Shown here piece by piece: positions 6,889 to 14,264 of a stretch of 35,280 nucleotides of DNA (position 1 is the stretch's first letter; every line of letters starts with the position of its first letter). A program made the position numbers and the translations under genes. The notes below the pieces were generated by a model. That model did no database searches, was not told where the DNA came from, and worked only from the letters and a program-made list of their open reading frames with translations. Source of the stretch: Cyanobacteriota bacterium erpe_2018_sw_21hr_WHONDRS-SW48-000092_B_bin.40 (lineage in GTDB: Bacteria > Cyanobacteriota > Vampirovibrionia > Obscuribacterales > Obscuribacteraceae); contig JAUPUU010000304.1 of assembly GCA_030917395.1 (NCBI GenBank), positions 1-35,280 on the forward strand. Direction: 5' to 3'.

Positions 6889-9255
6889 TTAAGTGATCGG
6901 CATGGTGAAGTAGGTAGTGGTACCCCGTCCGGCTTCGGATTCGGCCCAAATTAGGCCACCTAGACGTTCGACGTTGCTGCGGGCAAGATACATTGCCAGT
7001 CTTGAACCGTAGGTATCTTGCGTGTGTTTACCTTCAATAAAGCCAACGAACATTTCAGCAATTTCAGACTCTGGTAGAGCAGGGCCAGAACTTGACACGC
7101 CAATGCGCATCTCGTTGCCTCTTACCTGGCTTTCCACTCGAACCCGCCCACCGGCCGCTGTTACCATGATCATGCGTTCGAGAACTTGTCGCAAAATGCC
7201 TATGATCGCTTCTCTGTTTCCTAAGATTGGCGGCAATCCGGTTACTGTCTTGTAGTCTAATAGCAGTTGGCGGTCGCGGGCCAGTGGTGTCACTTCTTCA
7301 AGGCAGTCGGCAACTACTCTAGTGATATTTATCTGTTCTTTGACGGCAGCAGGTGGTGGCACAAAGCCGCCATACATCATTAGTAAGCTATCCACCACTC
7401 CGACGAGCTGGCTGTAGTGTAGGTGTAGCTCTGCTAAGGCCTGTCCGACCGATGGATGCATGGTATTGCGAGCATTAGCAAGGATGGCATGCCAGCTTAG
7501 TTCGGCCCCGGTTAATGGGCCGCGGATATTATCTTGCAGCATGCTGACGATTTCCTGACGCAGCAATTGATTTTCGCTGCGCAGTGATTTGTCGCGTAAG
7601 ACCATGATGTAGCCCATTATTGAGCCATCATCACCGGAAAGTGGCTGTAGGTGTGCTAGTACCTGAACGGTTTTTTCGCTAGCTCGCTGGAATATCACTC
7701 CTTCTGGATAGAACTGATTGATCAGTGCCATCGGGTCGCCACCGTGCTGCGTAAACGCTTGTCCCATGCCGTGACTTTGGGGAGTCTCGCCCGGTTTGAG
7801 AACTAAGTCGAAGCAAAGGCGTCCGGCGATTTCTCCTTCTGACATACCCGTCCAGTTAAGGAAAACTGGGTTGGCGTGCAGGATGTTGCCGTATTGGTCA
7901 AGAATGAGGAAGCCTTCCGTGGAACTCTGTAAAACAGCATCTAACTGTTGTTGTAGTACGGTTGCTTGTCGCCCAGCTTGATTGACGTGTCTTGATAGTT
8001 CCGCCACCTTCTGTGCTTGGGTGGTAATTTGACGATTGAGTGTGTCGACTTGTTGGGTTGATTGCTCGGCAATTAAGCCCCGCTCTTTTACTGCTTCAAC
8101 TTGCTTGTTCAGCTGAATCTTGAGATTTTGCGTAGTTGAGCGCATCGACAAAACCGCAGTATCAATTAGCTCTCCCAGCTCCAGCCAGTCTCCTGAAAGT
8201 CCTTCTAAGGGCGGAATTACTTGTTTATTGTTGGCAATCGCCTGGGTGCGACGCACTAAGAAGCGCAACGGGGTATCAACTGATTGGGCTATTTTGGCCG
8301 CCAGGAATAATCCAACCAAGCCGCCAAAGACTCCAACCAAGCCACCCAGTAATACAACTTCCACTAATTTTGACTGTTCGCTGGGAACCGGTTTGCAAAC
8401 TAATATATAGCCGATAACAACTCGGTCGCTTTCCAGCGGCAGAGACATCCACCAGGCACCTTCTTTTTCGAAACCATTGGCTGGCACAATTAGATGATCT
8501 AGTTGCGGAATGCCTGTCCCCAGCGGTGAGCGGGCAACAACTTTGCTGGCGTCATGGCCGTTGAGGTCGAGCAAGAAGCGCATCGGCCCTGGTAGATTTT
8601 TTATGCCCTGGGAAAAGGCCGTTGTGGTTTTGATTTTTTCCGAATAGACAGCTAGCTCTACTCCCAAAACATTGGGATCTTCGATGCCGAAGCGAGAAGC
8701 TAGCGCTGTGAGGAAATCGGAATTGAGCGGCTGGTTGACAGCGATAATGCCTTTGTGGCCACCGCTCGAAAATGACTTGACTGTACTGATTGAAATTACG
8801 CCAGTTTTTTCGCTGAAAGTTGGACCCTTGTAAAAGTCATGGGCCAGAGCCAGGTCAATCACTGTGCTCTCTGCTTTCAGTGAGTAACCGCTTTGATTCG
8901 GGGTCTCGGTGCTAAAAAAGACATTTCCCTTTTCGTCGGTAACTTGAACGCTACCAGGGAAGAATAGTTTTTCCTCCGCTGCCTTGATACTGGCAGCAGC
9001 CTCGCCTTTGTTTTTGCCGTCATAGGCAGATAAAAAGCGTTGGTCGCGCAGCAGGCTGTCAACTAGCCTCTGGGTTTGATCTTGAGCGGCGGTCAAGCTT
9101 GTGTTTAAGCGCTGGCCGCGCACGCTAGCTACAGCTGAGGCCGCCAGGGTTCTAGTAGAGCGAAAGTCAAAATAGACAGAATAGAGAACGTGGCCAGAGA
9201 CCACGATCACCACTACGGTAATGAGCGCAAACGTGAGCCTTGAACTCAGATTCAA
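6889..9255 (-). CDS. Membrane-bound sensor protein with PAS domain and degenerate histidine-kinase core
   Basis: A 788-residue protein built like a sensor kinase: TM1 (about 6-28), an extracytoplasmic sensor region to about 295, TM2 (about 297-322), a HAMP-like stretch, a coiled coil (about 375-440), a PAS domain (about 440-565, ILDQYGNILHANPVFLNWTG), then DHp-like and ATPase-like regions. The phosphorylation box, normally like SHELRTPL, reads QDNIRGPL near residue 573, so the acceptor His is absent. The ATP-site motifs are also worn: the N-box lacks its Asn (RQVLERMI), the usual DxGxG reads SSSGPA, and the G2 box is GSRLAM. It is therefore probably a pseudokinase that senses or scaffolds rather than phosphorylates. 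Start is TTG 9255, giving MNLSSRLTF; GGTGG upstream is a weak ribosome site. No response regulator is adjacent. Confidence 0.82.
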   Translation of the reverse strand: MNLSSRLTFALITVVVIVVSGHVLYSVYFDFRSTRTLAASAVASVRGQRLNTSLTAAQDQTQRLVDSLLRDQRFLSAYDGKNKGEAAASIKAAEEKLFFPGSVQVTDEKGNVFFSTETPNQSGYSLKAESTVIDLALAHDFYKGPTFSEKTGVISISTVKSFSSGGHKGIIAVNQPLNSDFLTALASRFGIEDPNVLGVELAVYSEKIKTTTAFSQGIKNLPGPMRFLLDLNGHDASKVVARSPLGTGIPQLDHLIVPANGFEKEGAWWMSLPLESDRVVIGYILVCKPVPSEQSKLVEVVLLGGLVGVFGGLVGLFLAAKIAQSVDTPLRFLVRRTQAIANNKQVIPPLEGLSGDWLELGELIDTAVLSMRSTTQNLKIQLNKQVEAVKERGLIAEQSTQQVDTLNRQITTQAQKVAELSRHVNQAGRQATVLQQQLDAVLQSSTEGFLILDQYGNILHANPVFLNWTGMSEGEIAGRLCFDLVLKPGETPQSHGMGQAFTQHGGDPMALINQFYPEGVIFQRASEKTVQVLAHLQPLSGDDGSIMGYIMVLRDKSLRSENQLLRQEIVSMLQDNIRGPLTGAELSWHAILANARNTMHPSVGQALAELHLHYSQLVGVVDSLLMMYGGFVPPPAAVKEQINITRVVADCLEEVTPLARDRQLLLDYKTVTGLPPILGNREAIIGILRQVLERMIMVTAAGGRVRVESQVRGNEMRIGVSSSGPALPESEIAEMFVGFIEGKHTQDTYGSRLAMYLARSNVERLGGLIWAESEAGRGTTTYFTMPIT

Positions 9256-9340
9256 AGAGCTACCACCAAGCTATTAACACCTTACAAAAGAACCATAAGA
9301 AGTTTAACCCCTTATGCAGCCTCTTGGAATCGGGTATACC

Positions 9341-9613
9341 CTATTTACCGGCTTGAGCCTTGCGGTATTCGGCTTGCACCTGAATCGCCCGGATTAACTG
9401 GTTGGGGCCTATGAAACCCAACTCCAAAAGAATTTGGCCTAGTGGCTTTGGATCTCTATCATGATCTTTGTCTTCGCGTTGAATGCGTAAAGACTCATCC
9501 AGCTGATAGATCGTTATGTAATCTAGTTCAACGAGAATTTGCCCCAGCAGCGTACGGCTTGGGTCCTGCTGTGAATTGTCTTGGGCTTCTTTGGAGCTTT
9601 TGGATTTCGGCAT
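9341..9613 (-). CDS. Small MshEN-like (GspE N-terminal-like) protein
   Basis: A 90-residue protein from ATG 9613; an in-frame GTG at 9664 would add 17 residues (MLPSGLLSN...) that do not look like conserved protein. After a hydrophilic start come two copies of one motif: LLGQILVELDYITIYQLDES followed by LRIQ, and PLGQILLELGFIGPNQLIRA followed by IQVQ. This is the LGxxLxExGxIxxxQLxxALxxQ pattern of MshEN/T2SSE_N domains, which in some pilus and secretion ATPases bind cyclic di-GMP. No ATPase domain is attached. The Arg that begins each c-di-GMP-binding motif is replaced (L and P), so ligand binding is doubtful. It lies 85 bp upstream of the pseudokinase gene on the same strand and may be co-transcribed. 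Confidence 0.7.
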   Translation of the reverse strand: MPKSKSSKEAQDNSQQDPSRTLLGQILVELDYITIYQLDESLRIQREDKDHDRDPKPLGQILLELGFIGPNQLIRAIQVQAEYRKAQAGK

Positions 9614-9750
9614 TTTCTTTTTTCGTTTATTACTTGAGTTGGAAAGCAGACCGCTGGGCAACACCCGAAGAATTCAACTTATGGCTGCTGGGTTTCCCCC
9701 CTGACCAGGTTCGTCGGTCTTCGCCGTCACCCAACGATCTGTGAATAGTG

Positions 9751-9756
9751 ATTATA
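9751..9756 (-). promoter_or_regulatory. Possible -10 box for the MshEN-like gene
   Basis: On the minus strand this reads a perfect TATAAT, about 90-140 bp upstream of the alternative start codons of the MshEN-like gene. The matching -35 region is poor, so this is only a suggestion. Confidence 0.3.
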
Positions 9757-9823
9757 GACGAAATATCCTATCAATAGCAGTGCATTGTAAATACTCGCTT
9801 TGCCAGACTTCCTCCGCAACCTT

Positions 9824-9850
9824 TTGACAAGGGCTTACACTTATTATTCT
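9824..9850 (+). promoter_or_regulatory. Putative sigma70 promoter for the methyltransferase gene
   Basis: TTGACA (9824-9829) is followed after 15 bp by TATTCT (9845-9850). A start near 9857 would place the palindrome at 9867-9878 just downstream of the transcription start, an operator-like position. The spacer is shorter than the ideal 17 bp. Confidence 0.45.
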
Positions 9851-9866
9851 GACAAATAGAAACTTT

Positions 9867-9878
9867 ACCGATATCGGT
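9867..9878. repeat. Palindrome ACCGATATCGGT (copy 3, leader of the methyltransferase gene)
   Basis: The perfect 12-bp palindrome is flanked by CTTT on the left and GAAAAAA on the right, about 41 bp before the preferred ATG at 9920 and just downstream of the putative promoter. It could be a regulator-binding site or a copy of a dispersed repeat. Confidence 0.85.
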
Positions 9879-9919
9879 GAAAAAATTGATTGAGCTTGGC
9901 AAGTGGGAGCGAATTTGAC

Positions 9920-11077
9920 ATGTTGAAGTACCTTTCAACCCTGCGTTTAATGCCGCCAACTCTCATAACTTCTACTTTGGAGGGGAGCTGGGCGATTCAG
10001 GTTTTGAAATCGGCCGTGGAACTCGGCATTTTTGAGTCTCTTGTTGACGGCCCACTTTCTGCCGCATTAATTGCTAAGAAGAAAGCTTTGCAAGTGGAAG
10101 GTACTAAATTAATTGCCGACTCACTGGTCGGCATGAATTTACTTGATCGTGCCGATCTAAACGGCAAGGTTCGCAGCACCGACGCTATCTACGAATTGAA
10201 TATGACTTCCCAAACATATTTGATTTCAGACAGTCCGCTTTTTATGGGCATGTATCTAAAACAGCATGATGAGCTAGACAAGATGTGGCGCAATTTGCGC
10301 GAAACTATTCGCACAGGTACACCGGTAATGGCAGTCAATGAGGATGCCAAAGCTGAGGAGATTTTCCCCCATCTGGCAGAGGCCATCGTGCCCTTAAACT
10401 ACTGCATTGCCGCAGATGTAGTGAAGTATTTGAAAGAACGCAATCAGGAGGCTGAGAGCGCCAAGAGCATAAAAGGGCCACAGCGTTCGCGACCGGCAAA
10501 AGATGGCGACGAAGAGGTCGACGTTGTCAGTGGCGGCAAAACCACGAAGAACATCAAGAAGGCGCTAAATATCCTCGATCTGGCCGCTGGTTCGGCTGTT
10601 TGGAGTATCCCCTTTGCCCAGGACAATCGCGATAATCATATTGCTGCCCTCGATTTCCCGGCGGTCCTTGCTGTTACGCGAAAAATAACTGAGCGCTTTG
10701 AAGTCTCTAGTCAATATACCGAGGTGCCCGGCAACTGGCGTGATATCCGGCTTACTCCGGGTCTGTACGATGTTGTCATCCTTGGTCACATTCTTCATTC
10801 GGAAGGTCTGGAGATGAGCAAGAGATTGTTGGCATATTGCGCAGCCGCGCTCAAAGACGGAGGCACTCTAGTGATTGCCGAATTCATGCCCAACCAAGAG
10901 CGCACAGCGCCTTTGTATCCTTTGATGTTCGGCTTGAATATGTATCTTGCTACTACTGATGGTTGCATTTTTAGTTTTGATGAAATTACAAGTCTTTGTC
11001 GCGCTGCTGGTTTTAGTGATGTTTATCGTCATCAGGGTGTAGAGTACGATTCGCCAGTTGTCTTTGCGACGAAATAA
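9920..11077 (+). CDS. SAM-dependent methyltransferase (O-methyltransferase type)
   Basis: A 385-residue protein from ATG 9920, chosen because GGGAG stands about 10 bp upstream; an in-frame TTG at 9890 is an alternative. The N-terminal half resembles the winged-helix dimerisation domain of plant-type/ubiE-like O-methyltransferases (LEGSWAIQVLKSAVELGIFE). The Rossmann SAM site is at about residue 216 (NILDLAAGSAVWSIPFA), with later motifs DVVILGHILHS and LKDGGTLVIAEF. The substrate is unknown. A charged, low-complexity insertion of about 35 residues (EAESAKSIKGPQRSRPAKDG and on) sits just before the SAM motif. The stop codon is followed almost at once by the next gene, suggesting co-transcription. 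A palindrome lies in the leader. Confidence 0.82.
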   Translation: MLKYLSTLRLMPPTLITSTLEGSWAIQVLKSAVELGIFESLVDGPLSAALIAKKKALQVEGTKLIADSLVGMNLLDRADLNGKVRSTDAIYELNMTSQTYLISDSPLFMGMYLKQHDELDKMWRNLRETIRTGTPVMAVNEDAKAEEIFPHLAEAIVPLNYCIAADVVKYLKERNQEAESAKSIKGPQRSRPAKDGDEEVDVVSGGKTTKNIKKALNILDLAAGSAVWSIPFAQDNRDNHIAALDFPAVLAVTRKITERFEVSSQYTEVPGNWRDIRLTPGLYDVVILGHILHSEGLEMSKRLLAYCAAALKDGGTLVIAEFMPNQERTAPLYPLMFGLNMYLATTDGCIFSFDEITSLCRAAGFSDVYRHQGVEYDSPVVFATK

Positions 11078-11094
11078 GTGTGGTGGCTGTCTCG

Positions 11095-12570
11095 ATGACG
11101 GATCAATCTAAGAATCTAAGCCCAGGCAACGAGCCAATTTTTATTTGGGTTCAGTATAAAGAAGAAGAGATCAACAGCTGTTATTGGCAGGTCTATAAAC
11201 AACTGCAACTGCCCCATCGATTGTTCTCTATGTTCGCACTTAGTTTTAGTGTGGCAATGGGTTATGTTCTGCTTTCGCCAGAGAGCCCGGTGTCTTCTGC
11301 GAATACCTTGGCTGAGTTGATGCAAATTGACTATCTGCCAGGTCTTTTAATTGCCGGAGTTGGTATTCCGTCTACATGTATGGCTATGGTGTATTTATTA
11401 CTGCACCATTTGTCACAGGATAGTTTTCGCAAGCGACCGAACTTCCACTTCCCGATGATGTACCTTCTCTATCCAACTGGTATTCAGGTGCAGTTTGCAA
11501 CGGGCACTGGCATGATCGATTGGCGACAATTTTCACTTGTCCTTGAAACCGGTGAAAGTTTTTGTTTGGCATCAAATATCAATGATGTTTTTGTTTTACC
11601 AAAGAGATGTTTCGCTTCGGCCGCTGAGGTTGAGGCTGTCAGGGCCATTCTTGCCGCCAATTCGCGTAATTTTAAGAAAATTGGCAAAGATTTCGATGCT
11701 ACATCTATTGTCTACGAAAAGAAGGCAATTTCTTCAGTAATGATAGATGGCGAACAATTCTCCATTCCCGATATGCTGCCTCCACCCGGCATTATTGAGA
11801 CTCCTGGCTTGCTTCAGCAGTCGCTAGACGACCTTAGCATCAATGCAAGCAATAGCACTAACACTAGCTCGAGCGCTAGCAACAATGCCATTGCTAACAC
11901 CGATACTAACAGCGAAAATAGTACCAACACCTGTGCCGATGATGCTAAAGCTCCGGGCTCTCTCCCTGCTGCTAAGCCAGACATTGACACTAGCTATCCG
12001 CCCGCTCAAGCCTTAGAGAGTAGTTTGAAAACAGGGCTTGAGGTTGAGGTGCTCTATCAAACTGGAGAGATTGCCCAGGCTGAGAGTATTTATTTCTTTC
12101 GCAAGAGATTGGTGCTCTTGGGGATGATCTATATTAGTCTTGCTCTGCTCATGCCCCTCAATTTTCTTGCCTTGGGTTACGTCTGGCATCTGCCTCAAGC
12201 AACAGAAGTAGTAATGGGACTGTATCAGCAGTTTGTCCTTTTGCTGGTGCCCATTTATATTGGGCATGCTGTTTCTATTTATTGGAATATCATGCAGCGC
12301 ACCAAGCTTAATGATGCTGCGGCTCAGGTGTTTGTCTTTCAGTTGACTGAGGAGGGCTGCGGTGTTCGTACCGGTGAACGCTATGTGGTCTTGGCGTGGT
12401 GGCACTTCGAGGAGTGTTGGGAAACTGATGAACAGCTGATGATGCTTCTTGGTAGTCGCGGCAGAACAATGTTTGTTATTCCCAAGAGAGCTTTTCCAGA
12501 TCGGCTCGGATTGGCCTATGCCACAAACTTATTGCAGCGCAAAATAAAGCGCTACAAGGTGCTTGCTTAA
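11095..12570 (+). CDS. Membrane protein with two YcxB-like halves
   Basis: About 491 residues from ATG 11095; GTG codons at 11080 and 11083 are in frame and could add up to five residues. Four hydrophobic segments occur in two pairs: FSMFALSFSVAMGYVLL with LLIAGVGIPSTCMAMVYLLL, and LVLLGMIYISLALLMPLNFL with FVLLLVPIYIGHAVSIYW. After each pair comes a soluble domain with the YcxB-like pattern: WRQFSLVLET...FVLPKRCF in the first half and WWHFEECWETDE...FVIPKRAF in the second. The protein thus looks like an internal duplication of a [2 TM + YcxB] unit. A low-complexity Ser/Asn/Thr-rich linker (roughly residues 245-300) separates the halves. The function of the family is unknown. It begins within 20 bp of the methyltransferase stop. 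Confidence 0.7.
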   Translation: MTDQSKNLSPGNEPIFIWVQYKEEEINSCYWQVYKQLQLPHRLFSMFALSFSVAMGYVLLSPESPVSSANTLAELMQIDYLPGLLIAGVGIPSTCMAMVYLLLHHLSQDSFRKRPNFHFPMMYLLYPTGIQVQFATGTGMIDWRQFSLVLETGESFCLASNINDVFVLPKRCFASAAEVEAVRAILAANSRNFKKIGKDFDATSIVYEKKAISSVMIDGEQFSIPDMLPPPGIIETPGLLQQSLDDLSINASNSTNTSSSASNNAIANTDTNSENSTNTCADDAKAPGSLPAAKPDIDTSYPPAQALESSLKTGLEVEVLYQTGEIAQAESIYFFRKRLVLLGMIYISLALLMPLNFLALGYVWHLPQATEVVMGLYQQFVLLLVPIYIGHAVSIYWNIMQRTKLNDAAAQVFVFQLTEEGCGVRTGERYVVLAWWHFEECWETDEQLMMLLGSRGRTMFVIPKRAFPDRLGLAYATNLLQRKIKRYKVLA

Positions 12571-12613
12571 GCTGTGAGATAGTTGGCCCAATAAAAAGTG
12601 AAGGGCAAGAACC

Positions 12614-12688
12614 TTAGTCTTGACCGCCTCCGGCCAAATTAGTCTTGACCACCTGCGGCCAAATCAGTCTTGACCGCCTGCGGCAAAA
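12614..12688. repeat. Three-unit 25-bp tandem repeat spanning a stop codon
   Basis: Units 12614-12638, 12639-12663 and 12664-12688 are near-identical (TTAGTCTTGACCGCCTGCGG core). The last unit forms the 3' end of the minus-strand gene including its TGA, and encodes FAAGGQD-stop. Each unit carries a stop after GGTCAAGAC on the minus strand, so the copies duplicate the gene's end downstream of it. Confidence 0.85.
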
Positions 12689-13152
12689 CCAGGACCACTA
12701 TCGGCATCGTCAACATCGGTATCGGCGTTATTGAGACGCAGTAGCTCCCGGCGCCATTCTAAGTCAGCCTGTGCTTCTTTAATTAGGCTGGCTAGACCTT
12801 GGAAATCGGCAAAGGAAAGATCAATAGCTAAGCCGATGTCGAAAGTTAGTTTTACCCGTTCGCAGTTGGGTGAGCAGGACATGCAGACCATGTGGTCTGG
12901 TCCGCAAACTTCGAACATTTGTGTTTCATCGCATTGCAGTGGATCTTTCTGCCAATCGAGATACTCAATAAACGTGTCGTCTTCAAGACTTTGCTGCACC
13001 AGCAACACAAGCGCCTGATATTGAGTGTTATTGAGATAGATAGTGACTTCTTGGCGCCGAAAATCGAGAGCAAATTCTCCGTTTTCTTTGTCTAGATATA
13101 GATCAGCAAAAGCATTGGCGAAACTGATTTGAAAAGCGGTGCTTGTCTTCAT
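12664..13152 (-). CDS. Unknown protein with a four-Cys cluster, coupled to hemB
   Basis: About 162 residues from ATG 13152, which lies only two bases after the hemB stop with AGGG just upstream, so translation is probably coupled. A GTG at 13176 inside hemB is less likely. I do not recognise the family. The protein has no signal peptide or TM segment. Near the middle is CGPDHMVCMSCSPNC (C-x6-C-x2-C-x3-C with a His between), which looks able to bind zinc, an Fe-S cluster or another metal. The surrounding sequence is a beta-rich then helical fold; the C-terminus is acidic (NNADTDVDDADSGPG) and ends inside a 25-bp tandem repeat. Its place at the end of the hem operon suggests a link to haem synthesis, but that is inference. 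Confidence 0.7.
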   Translation of the reverse strand: MKTSTAFQISFANAFADLYLDKENGEFALDFRRQEVTIYLNNTQYQALVLLVQQSLEDDTFIEYLDWQKDPLQCDETQMFEVCGPDHMVCMSCSPNCERVKLTFDIGLAIDLSFADFQGLASLIKEAQADLEWRRELLRLNNADTDVDDADSGPGFAAGGQD

Positions 13153-13154
13153 CT

Positions 13155-14192
13155 TTACCCTGGTTGTTTGAGCCACTGAGCAACATCTTTAGCATGGTAG
13201 GTGATTACTAGATCAGCCCCTGCACGGACTATACCCGTTAAGCACTCCATCACAACTTTTTGCTCGTCGATCCAGCCGTTGGCGGCGGCTGCTTTGACCA
13301 TCGAATACTCACCTGAGACATTATAGGCTGCAATCGGTAATTTAGTCAGATTGCGGGTTTGACTGATAACGTCAAGGTACGGCAAGGCGGGCTTAATCAT
13401 AACGATGTCGGCGCCTTCTTGGATGTCTAGCTCAACTTCACGTAGTGCTTCGCGACCGTTGGCTGGGTCCATTTGATAGCTCTTGCGGTCACCAAACTGA
13501 GGAGCTGATTCGGCCGCTTCACGAAATGGTCCGTAGAGAGCTGATGAGAACTTGGCACTATAGGCCATGATTGGAATGTTCTCGAATCCGTTTGCATCTA
13601 GCGCCGCTCTAATGGCGGCTATGCGACCGTCCATCATGTCTGATGGAGCAATGATATCGGCTCCAGCGGCAGCTTGTGAAACAGCTGAGCGAGCGAGTAT
13701 TTCGAGGCTGGGATCGTTGAGAACTTTGCCATCGTGAACTAAGCCACAATGACCATGGTCCATGTATTCACAAAGGCAAGTATCGGCAATGACCATGAGG
13801 TCGGGGAAGCGTTTTTTAAGTTCGCGGGTGGCGCGTTGCACGATACCGTCATCAGACCAGGCGCCGCTTGCTTGAGAATCTTTGCTAGAGGGGATGCCAA
13901 AGAGCAGAACGGCGCTGAGGCCTAGGTTTACCGCTTCTTCAGCTTCTTTCAGCATTTCGTCTATGCTTTGCTGATGAATACCAGGCATAGACTTGATTGG
14001 GGTTTTAATGCCCTTGCCTTCGACAATAAAGAAGGGATAAATAAGCTGTTCAAGGCGTAAATGGGTTTCACGTACCATGGCGCGCAACGGTGCTTTGGAG
14101 CGCAGGCGGCGCATACGCATGTCAGGGGTGACTCGAGGCAAGACATACTTGTTGCTTGTCTTGTCCAGTTCTGCCGCTACAGTCTCTTTCAT
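13155..14192 (-). CDS. hemB: Porphobilinogen synthase (delta-aminolevulinate dehydratase)
   Basis: Condenses two 5-aminolevulinate molecules to porphobilinogen, the second committed step of tetrapyrrole synthesis. The 345-residue length is normal. The active-site Schiff-base Lys pair is visible: [14 protein letters not shown] (about 213) and [10 protein letters not shown] (about 267). The metal site reads [14 protein letters not shown] (about 135-147), the three-Cys form of zinc-dependent enzymes rather than the Asp-rich Mg-type. The N-terminal RPRRLR-like segment appears as [12 protein letters not shown]. It follows hemD by 72 bp in the same direction and is coupled to the Cys-cluster gene downstream. 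Confidence 0.97.
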   Translation of the reverse strand: MKETVAAELDKTSNKYVLPRVTPDMRMRRLRSKAPLRAMVRETHLRLEQLIYPFFIVEGKGIKTPIKSMPGIHQQSIDEMLKEAEEAVNLGLSAVLLFGIPSSKDSQASGAWSDDGIVQRATRELKKRFPDLMVIADTCLCEYMDHGHCGLVHDGKVLNDPSLEILARSAVSQAAAGADIIAPSDMMDGRIAAIRAALDANGFENIPIMAYSAKFSSALYGPFREAAESAPQFGDRKSYQMDPANGREALREVELDIQEGADIVMIKPALPYLDVISQTRNLTKLPIAAYNVSGEYSMVKAAAANGWIDEQKVVMECLTGIVRAGADLVITYHAKDVAQWLKQPG

Positions 14193-14264
14193 CTAATGGT
14201 CCTTATTATTGGGCAAAAGCCATATAGCTACTAAATATATCGCCTTGGCGTGCCTGGTTCGTGT

